Assembly (NCBI RefSeq): GCF_001578185.1
Contig: NZ_CP011008.1
Span: 5,112,001 to 5,176,000 of the forward strand
From: Peribacillus simplex
GTDB taxonomy: Bacteria; Bacillota; Bacilli; Bacillales; DSM-1321
DNA: 64,000 nucleotides
Direction of reading: 5' to 3'
The position numbers were made by a program, and so were the translations under genes. This document shows positions 9,401 through 17,908 of the stretch, one piece after another. Positions within the stretch are counted from its first letter, which is position 1. Each line of letters opens with the position of its first letter. Below the pieces are notes generated by a model, which was not told where the DNA came from, searched no databases, and worked only from the letters and a program-made list of their open reading frames with translations.

Positions 9401-10171
9401 GGAGGCCCCTTCACCAAGGTCAAGGATTTCTTCATTTTCATCCATGTAATTGTATCCATAAGGTACCTTCGCCGTATAATAGTTGCCTAATAGATGGCTA
9501 GATTCCTTTATTCCGCTAATTTCACTTTCAGTCAGTTCTGCCTTATTCTCATCGTTTAGGACCATATCACGGTGTGATGGGTCGATTCCAGTATCGATAA
9601 TCCCGACGACCATCCCTTCGCCTTTATATCCATATTCCCGCCAAGCTTCCTGGGCTTGGACAAGTTCTTTACTATAAAGCATCTCGGGTTTTTCTACAGG
9701 ACGTTCATATTCATTCGCTATATGTACCTCAGCAACTTCAGGCATGGCTTCCACCTTTTTGATTTCACCATACTGAAGTTCACCACTGAACCCATTGACG
9801 ACTGTCGTAAAGCTTTCAAGTTCCTTGAAAGCTATTTTTTTCGCTTTCACCTTTTTTTTCAATTTCTTCTGGTTAGCCAGCTTTTCAGACTTTAATTGTT
9901 GTTTCTTACTTTTCGATAACTGTTTAAATAGCTTACCCTCTTTGGAAGCCATTTCTATCGCAGGCGCTTCCTTCATCTCTACGATGACCCTGACCTTCTC
10001 GTTACTTTTATAATTCTTTCCCATATCGTTTTTCTTCAACTTCAGGATATTCTGCTGATTTTTCTTCCCTTCACCAGAGCCGCTCGGTGAATTCGGAAGC
10101 TGGGCAGCGGAAACGCTTGCAGTAAACACTAATAGAAAGATTGCTAGAATGGACAAGCTACGTTTAATCAA
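6437..10171 (-). CDS. Large secreted S8 subtilisin-family serine protease (Vpr/lactocepin-like)
   Basis: Extracellular endopeptidase, 1244 residues. Sec signal peptide at 1-22 (MIKRSLSILAIFLLVFTASVSA). A lysine-rich inhibitor I9-type propeptide spans about 55-160. The catalytic domain has Asp193 in GIIDTGID, His259 in MHGMHVAGT, oxyanion Asn359 in SAGNS and Ser584 in SGTSMAAPHVSGG. A PA domain is inserted at about 410-535. After residue 600 comes a Fn3-like region, then several Ig-like or Big-type beta repeats (KPTVKISKKGK, APAVKIKSPEAL) and a C-terminal segment ending GNNKFEFKVTDLAGNESKK. There is no LPXTG anchor. The start is TTG with a strong AGAGGAGGA upstream; an ATG is not available there. 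Monocistronic. Probably a nutritional or matrix protease; substrates unknown. Confidence 0.93.
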   Translation of the reverse strand: MIKRSLSILAIFLLVFTASVSAAQLPNSPSGSGEGKKNQQNILKLKKNDMGKNYKSNEKVRVIVEMKEAPAIEMASKEGKLFKQLSKSKKQQLKSEKLANQKKLKKKVKAKKIAFKELESFTTVVNGFSGELQYGEIKKVEAMPEVAEVHIANEYERPVEKPEMLYSKELVQAQEAWREYGYKGEGMVVGIIDTGIDPSHRDMVLNDENKAELTESEISGIKESSHLLGNYYTAKVPYGYNYMDENEEILDLGEGASMHGMHVAGTAGANGDEENGGIKGVAPEAQLLALKVFGNDPAMQTTWGDIYIKAIDDAIILGADVLNMSLGSTAGFVSAEDPEQQAVSRAVDNGILMSISAGNSAHFGNGFANPSASNPDIGVSGSPGLAYDSVQVASVENNYMDLDAATYDINGQAGKAPFMSASSVHPNALKDKTYDLVAAGLGTPGELSKVDVKGKFALIERGTLSFIEKAQNAQAAGAAGVIIFNNADGYISMATDPSITIPQLFMLKSDGAKLKTALMDGEKVKITFNGDKTKAVNPEAGKMSSFSSWGVAPNLDFKPEITAPGGQIYSTLNNDEYGMMSGTSMAAPHVSGGSALVLERVDKDFKLDGFARANLAKNLMMNTSKPLTDQGVVNKALDWDNPYSPRRQGAGVMQLQAALSTPAVVTEAFTKEAKVAMKEIGNKFAFTLKVENFSNKAVKYDVKGNIQTDYAIQGQLGYSANQLEAQEIKDASIKINNRNTNKITVPAKKSVTFEVKVDISNAKVLGDDLQTLVDIDKVFPNGYFVEGFISLKDPADTHPELHVPYVGFKGKWDKAPILDGTIYDKESFYGRAGGVSTAGKDFTYLGYDPAGKTFNGKNIAISPNGDGAQDDFVPVLSFLRNAKKAEFNILNGENKSVRKIRTENNVRKDYYDGGKGSAYTINPARKWDGKINNALAKDGVYYFEIKAMIDYEGAKWQTFKMPIKIDTVKPTVKISKKGKVLTIQGKDNLNGSGLAYYDVQVDGASIMEEPLPANAKQFTLPDVKGEKVQVVAIDYAGNEKTAETELANDSAPIDNHAPAVKIKSPEALSVNNKNKIKITGDIEEASEIKEFKIDDKTVPVTYNKTNNKYEFTYEKKFEDGVQNFTVKATDKWDNTVSFKRTIMVDATKPGLKVKGVPATVGVKGKNPKVDVTVEDNFDEIRLYLNGSEVFYNEFKEPYKMRAYKKKIEDLELPLKSGNNKFEFKVTDLAGNESKKSFNINKAKK

Positions 10172-10339
10172 TGAACTTTTCCTCCTCTAAAATAATGAAT
10201 ATTTGGAATTTTCTTACTGAGTATAAAAGTATCACAACTTTTGGGGTGATTTTAAGAGATAATAGTCACTATTTTCCTATTTAGAACTAGGATATTGTCA
10301 TTATTTTTCATATATTAATAGATTCACAAGATAATCGAC

Positions 10340-10371
10340 AAAAAGATGGTGATGTTAAAAATAACATCACC
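10340..10371 (-). terminator. Terminator of the peptide ABC transporter operon
   Basis: 10-bp perfect stem GGTGATGTTA/TAACATCACC (10348-10357 with 10362-10371), 4-nt loop, followed in the minus direction by ATCTTTTTG. It lies 10 bases past the last operon gene. Confidence 0.85.
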
Positions 10372-10380
10372 CATTTACTT

Positions 10381-11283
10381 CTAGTTTTTCATTCTTGGAT
10401 CCAAAGCATCGCGCAGTCCATCACCCATTAAGTTAAAGCCGAGGACAGTTAGCATAATCGCAAGACCAGGAAACAGCACCGTCCATGGTGCCTGAATGAT
10501 AAATGACCTCGAATCGGCAAGCATTTTACCCCACTCTGGTGCCGGCGGTTGAGCACCGAGACCAAGGAACCCGAGTGCTGCACACTCAATGATGGCGGTG
10601 GCAATCGCCAAAGTACCTTGAACGATGATGGGTGCAAGGCTGTTCGGAAGGACGTGGTGAAGTAGAATCCTGCCATCCCCCATTCCTATTGCCTTGGCAG
10701 CTGTTACATATTCCTCTTCTTTCACCGTTAAAACTCTCGAACGTAAAAGCCTCCCGAATATCGGGATGTTGACAATGGCAATGGCAATGAGTGCATTGCG
10801 AAGAGAAGGCCCCAAAACGGCCACTACGGCAATGGCAAGCAATATACTTGGGAATGCCAGAATGATGTCAAAGACCCTCGATATGATTGTATCTATCCAC
10901 TTACCGTAATACCCGGCAATGATTCCAAAAAAAGATCCAACCACGACAGACCCTGCCACAGATAAAAAGCCGACTCCTATTGATATGCGCGCGCCATAAA
11001 TGACCCTGCTCAAAATATCACGGCCAAATTCATCCGTTCCAAACCAGTGTTCCGCAGACGGTGCCAAATGTTTGTCACTTAGCTTTTGCCCCTCAAATGA
11101 ATAGGGTGCTATAAGCGGCGCGAAGATGGCGATTAAGATGAAAAATAAAACAATCCCCATACCAACAAGGGCTACCTTATTTTTCTTAAAGCTTTTCCAT
11201 CCTTCCTTCCAGGGAGAGATGACTTTTTCCTCTGTTTCTTTAGGAGGAAGGATTGGCGATGTATTCGTTGCAATTTCAGGCAT
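10381..11283 (-). CDS. Peptide ABC transporter permease, DppC/OppC type
   Basis: Second membrane subunit of a peptide importer, 300 residues, the typical length. It has a cytoplasmic N-terminus with the OppC_N pattern (WKSFKKNKVALVGMGIVLFFILIAIFAPLIAPY), the insert HWFGTDEFGRDILSRVIYGARIS, and the inner-membrane EAA loop EEYVTAAKAIGMGDGRILLHHVLPNSLAPI that couples to the ATPases. About six membrane segments. It is the last gene of the operon, 12 bases after the DppB-type permease, and is followed by the hairpin at 10348. It follows the ATPase and binding-protein genes, so the whole importer is made from one transcript. Confidence 0.92.
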   Translation of the reverse strand: MPEIATNTSPILPPKETEEKVISPWKEGWKSFKKNKVALVGMGIVLFFILIAIFAPLIAPYSFEGQKLSDKHLAPSAEHWFGTDEFGRDILSRVIYGARISIGVGFLSVAGSVVVGSFFGIIAGYYGKWIDTIISRVFDIILAFPSILLAIAVVAVLGPSLRNALIAIAIVNIPIFGRLLRSRVLTVKEEEYVTAAKAIGMGDGRILLHHVLPNSLAPIIVQGTLAIATAIIECAALGFLGLGAQPPAPEWGKMLADSRSFIIQAPWTVLFPGLAIMLTVLGFNLMGDGLRDALDPRMKN

Positions 11284-11295
11284 GAGTTTCCCTCC

Positions 11296-12300
11296 CTATT
11301 TATACTTAATCCTAGGATCGATCGCTGCATACAACAAGTCCACAACAAGATTAATCATGACAAACAAAAAGGCGATGACCAGAATTCCGGACTGTATGAC
11401 CGGATAATCCCGGGATAGTATTGCATCATAAATATATGTACCGATACCTGGCCACCCAAAAATGTTTTCCGTTAAAATGGCGCCGCCTAAAAGTAATCCT
11501 GTCTGCAGACCGATAACCGTCACCACTGGAATTAATGCATTCTTGAAGGAGTGCTTGTAAACGACCCAAAACATTCTCATTCCCTTAGCACGGGCTGTAC
11601 GGATGAAATCCGACCTCATAACCTCCAGCATGGACGAACGTGTCATCCTTGCAATGATGGCCATCGGAATGGTCGCAAGCGCAATTCCTGGCAAAATGAG
11701 ATGTTTGATCACTTCAAAAAACTGATCCACCCTGCCAGCAATGAGTGTATCCATCAAATACAAGCCCGTTATGGCCGCAACGGGATCCCTGATATTATCC
11801 CGCCCTGTCGTCGGAAGTAAATCCCATTGAATTGAAATGATGTATTGCTCCATTAATCCCAGCCAGAATATAGGCATGGACAACCCAATCAATGCAATCA
11901 CCATGGCTACATAATCAAACCATGAGTTTTGGAACCATGCTGATATTATCCCTGCATTTACACCAATGACCACTGCGATGATCATGGCGATCAATGCAAG
12001 CTCAATAGTGGCCATTAGGTATGGCCCGATTTCTTCGGAAACCGGACTATTCGTTTTTAACGATACACCCAGGTCACCCTTTAACAGGCCAGATAAATAA
12101 TCCCAAAATTGAATGAACCAAGGTTTATCCAAACCGAGTTCCTTTGTCATTGCCGCAACTGCCTCTTTTGTTGCTTGCTGTCCTAAAATTACTTGTGCTG
12201 GATTTCCAGGGATCGCCCGAATCATCATGAATACAATAAATGCCATTCCGAGTAACACTGGAATGAGAGATCCTAAACGTCGTACGGTATAGGAAAACAA
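11296..12300 (-). CDS. Peptide ABC transporter permease, DppB/OppB type
   Basis: First membrane subunit of the peptide importer. It carries the family N-terminus YTVRRLGSLIPVLLGMAFIVFMMIRAIPGNPA and the coupling loop DFIRTARAKGMRMFWVVYKHSFKNALIPVVT, then six or so membrane segments and the C-terminal DLLYAAIDPRIKYK. The start is uncertain: the frame is open to 12372, but the TTG at 12300 has AAGGCGGG about 9 nt upstream and gives 334 residues, close to the family's usual 306-335; the extra N-terminus would be polar and unlike the family. It sits between the binding-protein gene (115-base gap) and the DppC-type gene. Confidence 0.88.
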   Translation of the reverse strand: MFSYTVRRLGSLIPVLLGMAFIVFMMIRAIPGNPAQVILGQQATKEAVAAMTKELGLDKPWFIQFWDYLSGLLKGDLGVSLKTNSPVSEEIGPYLMATIELALIAMIIAVVIGVNAGIISAWFQNSWFDYVAMVIALIGLSMPIFWLGLMEQYIISIQWDLLPTTGRDNIRDPVAAITGLYLMDTLIAGRVDQFFEVIKHLILPGIALATIPMAIIARMTRSSMLEVMRSDFIRTARAKGMRMFWVVYKHSFKNALIPVVTVIGLQTGLLLGGAILTENIFGWPGIGTYIYDAILSRDYPVIQSGILVIAFLFVMINLVVDLLYAAIDPRIKYK

Positions 12301-12415
12301 AACAATCACCCGCCTTTTAAATAAGGGTCCTTCGAAGCGCCCTCGATCATTTTGAAATGCATTCCATAACAAAACCGGGCAGCATGCATAAATCCATACT
12401 CCCCGATTCGTACGG

Positions 12416-14032
12416 TTAATTCTCTATAGACACGTTAACTAAAGATTGAGAACCGGTTGGATGCGGAACGAATCCTTTTATTGTCTTAGTTCCAGCAAGT
12501 TGTGGTAAAGAGTGTACAAGTGGAACCCATGGTGCTTCTTCATGAATGATTTCCTGAGCTTTTCCGTATAACTCATTACGCTTGGCTTCATCAGCAGTGG
12601 ACTGAGCTTCGATCAATAGCTTATGGACTTCCTCGTTTGCATAACGGGCATAGTTGTTGGAGCCGATATTATCTTTATCCAATAATGTGTAAAGAAAGTT
12701 ATCCGCATCTCCATTATCGCCTGTCCAGCCTAGCATGAAAGATTGAGCTTCACCAGCCTGCACTTTCTCTAAGTATGCAGCCCATTCATACGAAACGATA
12801 TTTGCTTCAATGCCTACTTGTTTTAAGCTTGCTTGAATGGCTTCAGCCACTTTTTGACCATCTGGCATATATGGACGTGGTACCGGCATTGCCCAAAGGT
12901 CCATTTTGAACCCATCTTCTAGTCCAGCCTTTTTAAGTAATTCCTTAGCTTTTTCTACATCGTAGTCATAGTCTTCAATGTTGTCATTGTAGCCAGAAAC
13001 AGATGGCGGCATTGGATTCTTGGCAGGCTCTGCTGTGCCTTCGTAAAAGTTATCAATGATTTCTTTTTTGTTGATTAGGTGAGAGATGGCTTGGCGTACC
13101 TCCTTTTTGTCGAATGGTGCTTTTTCAACATTGAATGCAAAGTAGCCGACATTCATGGATGGACGTTCGAATATTTGTAGTTTGTCATCCCCTGTTACTT
13201 TGCTTATATCACTTGGATTTAACCCGTCCATTAGATCAACTTCACCTTTGATTACAGCATTTAAACGAGCGGAGTTATCTTTAATGACTTTAAACGTGAT
13301 TCCATCAAGCTTTGGCAGTCCATCTTGCCAATAATCATCATTTTTCACCACTTCAATCGTATCGCCTGGTTTCCATGATTTGAATTTGAATGGACCTGTT
13401 CCAGAAGGATTCTTACCGAAATTGTCTGCATCTTTTTCAAAGCCAGTTGGACTTGCTATGGCAAATGTAGGCATCGCAATGTTTTTCAAGAATGGTGCCT
13501 GCGGACGATTTAACGTGAATTCCACTGTATTATCATCAATGGCTTTTACCTCTTTGATAACATGACCTTCATCACCTTCAAAGCCGCCAAACATAGAGGC
13601 ATAGTATGCAAATTTAGCTTCATCCTTACTTTGTGCCCAGCGCTGAAAGTTTTTAACAACTGCTTCTGCATTGAAATCCGAGCCATCATGGAACTTGATG
13701 CCGGTTTTCAATTTGAATGTATATGTCTTTGCGTCATCTGAAACTTTCCATGATTCTGCAAGACCTGGCTTTATTTCCGTATTATCTTCCCCGTATTTTA
13801 CAAGTGTTTCAAAAACCTGCTGTGTGACGATAAATGATTCACCATCCGTTACTATAGCGGGATCTAGTGAAACTGCATCGCCGCCTTTACCGTAAATCAA
13901 TACGCCCCCTTTTGCTTCATTTGATCCCCCTTTATCATCATCTTTCTCTTTTGATGTAGACGAGGAGCATCCTGCAAGTGCAAGTGAGAGCGCCAGGATA
14001 GTAGTCAACAATAAAGCCAATGTCTTCTTCAT
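12416..14032 (-). CDS. Peptide-binding lipoprotein, SBP family 5 (OppA/DppE type)
   Basis: Extracytoplasmic substrate-binding protein of the peptide importer, 538 residues. The signal peptide ends in lipobox LALAGC with the lipidated Cys at residue 22, followed by a Ser/Lys/Asp linker. The family signature appears as VSDDAKTYTFKLKTGIKFHDGSDFNAEAVV, with GTGPFKFKSWKPGDTIEVVKND later. Binds peptides outside the membrane and hands them to the two permeases. Substrate length preference cannot be judged from sequence. It lies third in the operon after the two ATPase genes. Confidence 0.92.
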   Translation of the reverse strand: MKKTLALLLTTILALSLALAGCSSSTSKEKDDDKGGSNEAKGGVLIYGKGGDAVSLDPAIVTDGESFIVTQQVFETLVKYGEDNTEIKPGLAESWKVSDDAKTYTFKLKTGIKFHDGSDFNAEAVVKNFQRWAQSKDEAKFAYYASMFGGFEGDEGHVIKEVKAIDDNTVEFTLNRPQAPFLKNIAMPTFAIASPTGFEKDADNFGKNPSGTGPFKFKSWKPGDTIEVVKNDDYWQDGLPKLDGITFKVIKDNSARLNAVIKGEVDLMDGLNPSDISKVTGDDKLQIFERPSMNVGYFAFNVEKAPFDKKEVRQAISHLINKKEIIDNFYEGTAEPAKNPMPPSVSGYNDNIEDYDYDVEKAKELLKKAGLEDGFKMDLWAMPVPRPYMPDGQKVAEAIQASLKQVGIEANIVSYEWAAYLEKVQAGEAQSFMLGWTGDNGDADNFLYTLLDKDNIGSNNYARYANEEVHKLLIEAQSTADEAKRNELYGKAQEIIHEEAPWVPLVHSLPQLAGTKTIKGFVPHPTGSQSLVNVSIEN

Positions 14033-14078
14033 ATTCTTCCCCCTTTATTTTTTTAAAAATTTATGTGTACGTTAAATG

Positions 14079-15047
14079 TCAATTGTATAAATGACAAGCA
14101 ACGTAGTGACCGGGTTTATGCTCATGCAAGACAGGTTTTACTGATTTGCACTCTGCCATGGCCTGCGGGCATCTCGTATGGAAGGGACAACCGCTTGGCG
14201 GGTTAGATGGGCTTGGAACATCACCCTGCAGGATTACCCTATCCCCTTTGTATTCCACATCCGGGATGGGCACGGCTGATAGTAAAGCCTGCGTATATGG
14301 ATGAAGCGGATCTTCATAAAGTCCTTCACTTTCCGTCAATTCAACGATATGTCCAAGATACATGACACCGACACGGTCGGAGATATGCCTCACCACTCCA
14401 AGATCATGGGCAATGAAAAGGTAAGTCAAATCAAAATCTTCCTGCAAATCCTGCAGGAGGTTCAAAACCTGGGCCTGAATCGACACATCCAGTGCAGATA
14501 CCGGCTCATCGGCAATGATCAGCTTTGGGTTTACCGCAAGTGCCCTGGCGATGCCAATACGCTGCCGCTGGCCCCCACTGAATTGATGCGGATACCTTTT
14601 AGCATGGTAACTGCTTAAGCCAACAACCTTAAGAAGTTCCTGCACACGTGCCTTACGCGCCTTTTTATCTTTAACCCCATGAACGATGAGCGGTTCCTCC
14701 AATATTTTTTCAATAGTATGCCTGGGATTGAGGGAAGCGAATGGGTCCTGGAAGACCATCTGCATTTCACGGCGCATCTTTCTCATTTCACGGGAAGATA
14801 AAGCCGTCAGGTCCTTTCCTTCGAAATAAACATTCCCTTCACTCGGCTCAAGCAATCGAAGCAATAATCTTCCCGTCGTCGACTTTCCGCAACCGCTTTC
14901 ACCGACAAGACCTAAGGTTTCCCCTTTATAAATGGAAAAAGACAAACCATCAACTGCCTTGACCTCTCCGATGGTCTTTCCGAGAACCCCTCCTTTGATT
15001 GGAAAATGCTTCTTTAGGTTTTCTACCTTAACCAATGTTTGATTCAT
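14079..15047 (-). CDS. Peptide ABC transporter ATP-binding protein, DppF/OppF type
   Basis: 322-residue ATPase subunit. The start is ATG 15047 ([17 protein letters not shown]) with AAAGGAG 9 nt upstream; it overlaps the end of the preceding ATPase gene by 20 bases, which suggests translational coupling. Motifs: Walker [14 protein letters not shown]-loop [14 protein letters not shown], signature [15 protein letters not shown], Walker [15 protein letters not shown], then H-loop [15 protein letters not shown]. The C-terminal oligopeptide/dipeptide extension carries cysteines in [15 protein letters not shown], the arrangement that ligates an Fe-S cluster in some homologues. Confidence 0.93.
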   Translation of the reverse strand: MNQTLVKVENLKKHFPIKGGVLGKTIGEVKAVDGLSFSIYKGETLGLVGESGCGKSTTGRLLLRLLEPSEGNVYFEGKDLTALSSREMRKMRREMQMVFQDPFASLNPRHTIEKILEEPLIVHGVKDKKARKARVQELLKVVGLSSYHAKRYPHQFSGGQRQRIGIARALAVNPKLIIADEPVSALDVSIQAQVLNLLQDLQEDFDLTYLFIAHDLGVVRHISDRVGVMYLGHIVELTESEGLYEDPLHPYTQALLSAVPIPDVEYKGDRVILQGDVPSPSNPPSGCPFHTRCPQAMAECKSVKPVLHEHKPGHYVACHLYN

Positions 15048-16032
15048 GCAAGGCAGCTCCTTTCCCATCTTCATACAGCCAGCAGCGAACATGCCTGCCC
15101 TCATCAAATTTCAATAGAGACGGGGTCTCATTTATACATTGCTCCATGGCATGGGAGCACCGGGGGGCAAACTGGCACCCGAGGTTGCTTGTCCCAGGTT
15201 TTGGCACATTGCCCGGTATCGAGTAAAGGCGATCTTTCTTTATTCGCATATCGGGAATCGACTGAAGTAAACCGACCGTATAAGGATGTTTAGGGTTTTG
15301 GAAAATCGTTTGCACATTTCCTTCCTCTATCACCTTGCCGGCATACATGACAATGACACGTTCACACATTTGCGCCACAACGCCAAGATCATGGGTAATC
15401 ATCATGATTGCCGTGTCTGTTTCTTTATTTAAATTCTTCATTAACTCTAGGATTTGTGCCTGGATCGTCACATCCAAAGCCGTTGTCGGTTCATCGGCTA
15501 TAAGGAGTTTCGGCTCGCAAATCATGGCCATTGCTATCATGACCCTTTGTCTCATTCCACCCGAAAGCTGATGCGGATATTCTTTGAGCAATTCCTCGGC
15601 ACGGCCAAGCCCAACCAGCTTCAACATTTCCACCGCTCTATGTCGGGCCTGTTTTTTGTTCCATTTTTTATGTATCCGAAGCGTCTCAACCAACTGCTCT
15701 CCAATAGTGAACACAGGATTCAAGCTTGTCATCGGTTCCTGAAATATCATCGCTATGTCATTCCCGCGAATCTTTCTCATTTTCGCTTCAGAGGCATTTG
15801 CGATATTCTCCCCTTTAAAGAGGATTTCTCCCTCCACCTTACCAGCAGGTGAAGAAACCAGACCCATGATGGATAAAGAAGTTACGCTTTTTCCGCATCC
15901 TGATTCTCCTACAATCCCTAAAACTTCACCAGGATTGACGTGAAAATCGATTGAATTTACGACAGGAATCACCCCATCGTCAGTACGAAAGCTGGTTCGC
16001 AGCCCATTCACCTTAATAATTGGTTCTTCCAT
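15028..16032 (-). CDS. Peptide ABC transporter ATP-binding protein, DppD/OppD type
   Basis: First gene of the importer operon; 334-residue ATPase. The start is ATG 16032 with AGGAAGTG just upstream; the longer open frame to 16065 has no ribosome binding site. Motifs: Walker [18 protein letters not shown]-loop [15 protein letters not shown], signature [15 protein letters not shown], Walker [15 protein letters not shown], and the C-terminal peptide-transporter extension [16 protein letters not shown]. It pairs with the OppF-type ATPase that follows with a 20-base overlap. The AT-rich upstream region holds a CodY-like box at 16112, so repression during amino-acid sufficiency is likely. Confidence 0.93.
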   Translation of the reverse strand: MEEPIIKVNGLRTSFRTDDGVIPVVNSIDFHVNPGEVLGIVGESGCGKSVTSLSIMGLVSSPAGKVEGEILFKGENIANASEAKMRKIRGNDIAMIFQEPMTSLNPVFTIGEQLVETLRIHKKWNKKQARHRAVEMLKLVGLGRAEELLKEYPHQLSGGMRQRVMIAMAMICEPKLLIADEPTTALDVTIQAQILELMKNLNKETDTAIMMITHDLGVVAQMCERVIVMYAGKVIEEGNVQTIFQNPKHPYTVGLLQSIPDMRIKKDRLYSIPGNVPKPGTSNLGCQFAPRCSHAMEQCINETPSLLKFDEGRHVRCWLYEDGKGAALHESNIG

Positions 16033-16111
16033 CAAATCACTTCCTATATATAACTTTTTTCCCATTACATTATTTGGTTTATTATTGCATCAAAATTAAA
16101 ATTTTACAATA

Positions 16112-16126
16112 TATTTTCTAAAAATT
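16112..16126. promoter_or_regulatory. CodY-box candidate upstream of the peptide transporter operon
   Basis: The 15-mer matches the CodY consensus AATTTTCWGAAAATT at 13 of 15 positions. It lies 80 bases upstream of the first operon start, within an AT-rich stretch. CodY repression of peptide importers such as dpp is established in B. subtilis; binding here is inference, and AT-rich DNA raises the chance of a fortuitous match. Confidence 0.5.
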
Positions 16127-16176
16127 CTAATTTAACAGAATAATTTTTTTATTTTTTATACACTCACATTTTGGCA

Positions 16177-16203
16177 TAAAAAAAGACTGCTTATTTGCAG
16201 TCT
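16177..16203 (-). terminator. Terminator of the coiled-coil protein gene
   Basis: 7-bp stem AGACTGC/GCAGTCT (16184-16190 with 16197-16203), 6-nt loop, then seven U in the minus-strand RNA. It separates the coiled-coil gene from the peptide importer operon promoter. Confidence 0.75.
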
Positions 16204-16271
16204 ATGAAAGAGGGGAATCAGAAAACTTGATTCCAAATGAGGGTAAATCGGAGTTTCCAGCGAGGAAAAAG

Positions 16272-16559
16272 CTATATTTGCTTTGGGGAAGTAAGGGATG
16301 AAAATGAACTAATACTACAGTCAAGCTTTAAGGAAGTTTTTTCGTCATCGGAATATTTTATGCTTTGTTCAAGTGCTGAAATTCGTTGCATTAATTTTTC
16401 ATTATGTTCGTATAAATACTTGTTTTGTGTTTTCAGTTGAGTAAGCATCAAATTAATCTGTACTAATTCATATTCATTATTCGAAGTTTTCACATGGGTC
16501 TTCGCCACATGACGGATCAAATCACTTATGAGTTCTTCCATCCGCTTTTTCTCATGCAT
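16272..16559 (-). CDS. Small coiled-coil protein, 95 residues, unknown function
   Basis: I do not recognise this protein. It is charged and mostly helical; about residues 25-75 (LVQINLMLTQLKTQNKYLYEHNEKLMQRISALEQSI) show heptad spacing of hydrophobics typical of a coiled coil. There is no signal peptide or membrane segment. In B. subtilis, small genes such as ywpG flank ssbB, but I cannot claim orthology. The ribosome binding site is weak. The gene sits between a hairpin downstream of the ssb-type gene and its own terminator at 16184. Real expression is likely but not certain. Confidence 0.55.
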   Translation of the reverse strand: MHEKKRMEELISDLIRHVAKTHVKTSNNEYELVQINLMLTQLKTQNKYLYEHNEKLMQRISALEQSIKYSDDEKTSLKLDCSISSFSSLTSPKQI

Positions 16560-16564
16560 TGTCT

Positions 16565-16597
16565 AAAAGCGAGCTTGCTCCTGCCCGGAGGCAAGCT
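16565..16597 (-). terminator. Terminator of the ssb-type gene
   Basis: Stem of about 9-10 bp with one bulged base (16572-16581 with 16587-16597), followed by CGCTTTT in minus-strand RNA. The U tract is short. Confidence 0.55.
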
Positions 16598-16633
16598 TTA
16601 TATCCTTTACTCATGCTCGACCTCCACGTAAGA

Positions 16634-16996
16634 CTATAAGCCAATATGTTCAAAATCCTTGGGTTTAATATCGTTTTGTTTAGATGCGATGAATTGAACC
16701 CTCTCGGCGACCACTTCAGTAACATATACATTTTTACCCTCTTGATTTTCGTATCTCCTTGTCTGTATTCTGCCTGTGATACCGATTAAGGCACCCTTTT
16801 TACAGTACTGAGCAGTATTTTCAGCAGACCTTTTCCATATGATGCACTGTACAAAGTCCGCCTCATATTCACCAACAGTATTACGGAAGTTCCGGTTGAC
16901 TGCTAACGTTATATTGGAAACAGCCTTGCCGTCTGGTGTATATCTTAATTCGGGATCCTTCGTAAGCCTGCCGACGAGGGTAACTTGGTTAATCAT
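16634..16996 (-). CDS. ssbB: Single-stranded DNA-binding protein, SsbB (YwpH) type
   Basis: 120-residue OB-fold protein: [23 protein letters not shown], then [34 protein letters not shown] and [26 protein letters not shown]. It lacks the acidic C-terminal tip (DDDLPF) of the essential SsbA, ending instead in [12 protein letters not shown]; this truncation is typical of the competence-associated paralogue SsbB. AGGAAGGAGTG precedes the ATG. It neighbours ywpF as in B. subtilis. SsbB protects incoming single strands during transformation. A ComK-type AT-box pair lies upstream at 17095-17128, which fits that role. Confidence 0.88.
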   Translation of the reverse strand: MINQVTLVGRLTKDPELRYTPDGKAVSNITLAVNRNFRNTVGEYEADFVQCIIWKRSAENTAQYCKKGALIGITGRIQTRRYENQEGKNVYVTEVVAERVQFIASKQNDIKPKDFEHIGL

Positions 16997-17094
16997 TTTT
17001 TCACTCCTTCCTCTTTAATATGCTTTTATCATACTCGTTCTACCTTCGAATAAAAAATGAAGGAAATGGCATTATTCCACCCTTTTCCTTCTTA

Positions 17095-17128
17095 AAAAAC
17101 CGTTTGAATTGATGTAAAATCAATTTTT
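17095..17128 (-). promoter_or_regulatory. ComK-box candidate upstream of ssbB
   Basis: A perfect AT-box AAAA-N5-TTTT at 17116-17128 and a degraded one (AAAA-N5-TTGA) at 17095-17107 are separated by 8 bases, one of the spacings allowed between ComK AT-boxes. The pair lies 100-130 bases upstream of the ssbB start. The whole 16997-17365 interval is AT-rich, so chance matches are possible. That interval also carries the divergent promoters of ssbB and ywpF, including a TATAAT at 17257-17262 ahead of ywpF. Confidence 0.4.
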
Positions 17129-17365
17129 TTCGATTAAAATCAAGTAATAAACGCATTGTTAACAAAATTTAATATTTTGCAAATTTTTATTCTATCCTGC
17201 ATAATTTAGACAATTGCTGGGTTTTCATTTCATTAAGGGACTATCTTTTAGTATGATATAATTACCTTTAAAAGGATTAATCGACATGAACCATTCCAGA
17301 TAAAATAAAATTCACGTTTAAGAAGGGGCTTTTATCACTCTTCTGGCAAGAAATGGAGGAATTAG

Positions 17366-17800
17366 ATGAAATCATTTAAATTAATTTCGTTGCAAATTGT
17401 TACTGAGAATTTACAATTGATTGATATTGTATTAACAGATGGACTAATAATAAATAAAGAAAACGATGCTAGAACATGGTTACTGGAAGCCTTTGTAGAA
17501 GAAAAGCATTTCAAAGAGCTTGAACCCTCACTCCCCAATATAGACGGAGAGGTTTATATCCAGGCCGTCATTACCAAAAAGGACAATGAACCGGCATTGT
17601 TTCACACTGTTTTACGCACCATAAGAAAAGTAGGCAACCATTATAGCCTATTATTCCTTGGTCACATCCAAAAAACGCGTAGCAAATATGCTGAACTTCT
17701 TCTTGAAGATTTAGTCCAAAAAGGTCTCGTCGGCGATGAATTAATAAATGAGTACAAGCAAAAAATCCGTTCAAAGCCTAAATTAGCTACGAATAAATAA
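17366..17800 (+). CDS. ywpF: YwpF-family protein
   Basis: 144-residue protein resembling the YwpF family of Bacillus, which has no assigned biochemical function. The start MKSFKLISLQIVTENLQLIDIVLTDGL and the middle section with EVYIQAVITKKDNEPALFHTVL fit my memory of that family. It is soluble and has no signal peptide. GGAGGAATTAG precedes the ATG. It is divergent from ssbB, as in B. subtilis, and convergent with the lipoprotein gene, sharing the bidirectional terminator at 17837-17895. The family assignment rests on both similarity and position. Confidence 0.78.
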   Translation: MKSFKLISLQIVTENLQLIDIVLTDGLIINKENDARTWLLEAFVEEKHFKELEPSLPNIDGEVYIQAVITKKDNEPALFHTVLRTIRKVGNHYSLLFLGHIQKTRSKYAELLLEDLVQKGLVGDELINEYKQKIRSKPKLATNK

Positions 17801-17836
17801 CCCCCCCCTTTATTTCCCTAATCGAATATACACAAA

Positions 17837-17895
17837 AAAGACTGACTTAGACGAATAAGGATGATAATCCTCTTCTTAACTAAGCCAGTCTTTTT
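17837..17895. terminator. Bidirectional terminator between ywpF and the lipoprotein gene
   Basis: Inverted arms of about 14 bases with one mismatch (17837-17850 with 17880-17893), A-rich on the left and TTTTT on the right, spanning a 29-nt loop between convergent genes. Confidence 0.65.
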
Positions 17896-17908
17896 CAATC
17901 TGTGCTAA

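Noticed and set aside
10172-10339. Regulatory element upstream of the 1244-residue subtilase gene
   Set aside because: The region is AT-rich with several hexamer matches; no pair had a convincing spacing, so no promoter was called.
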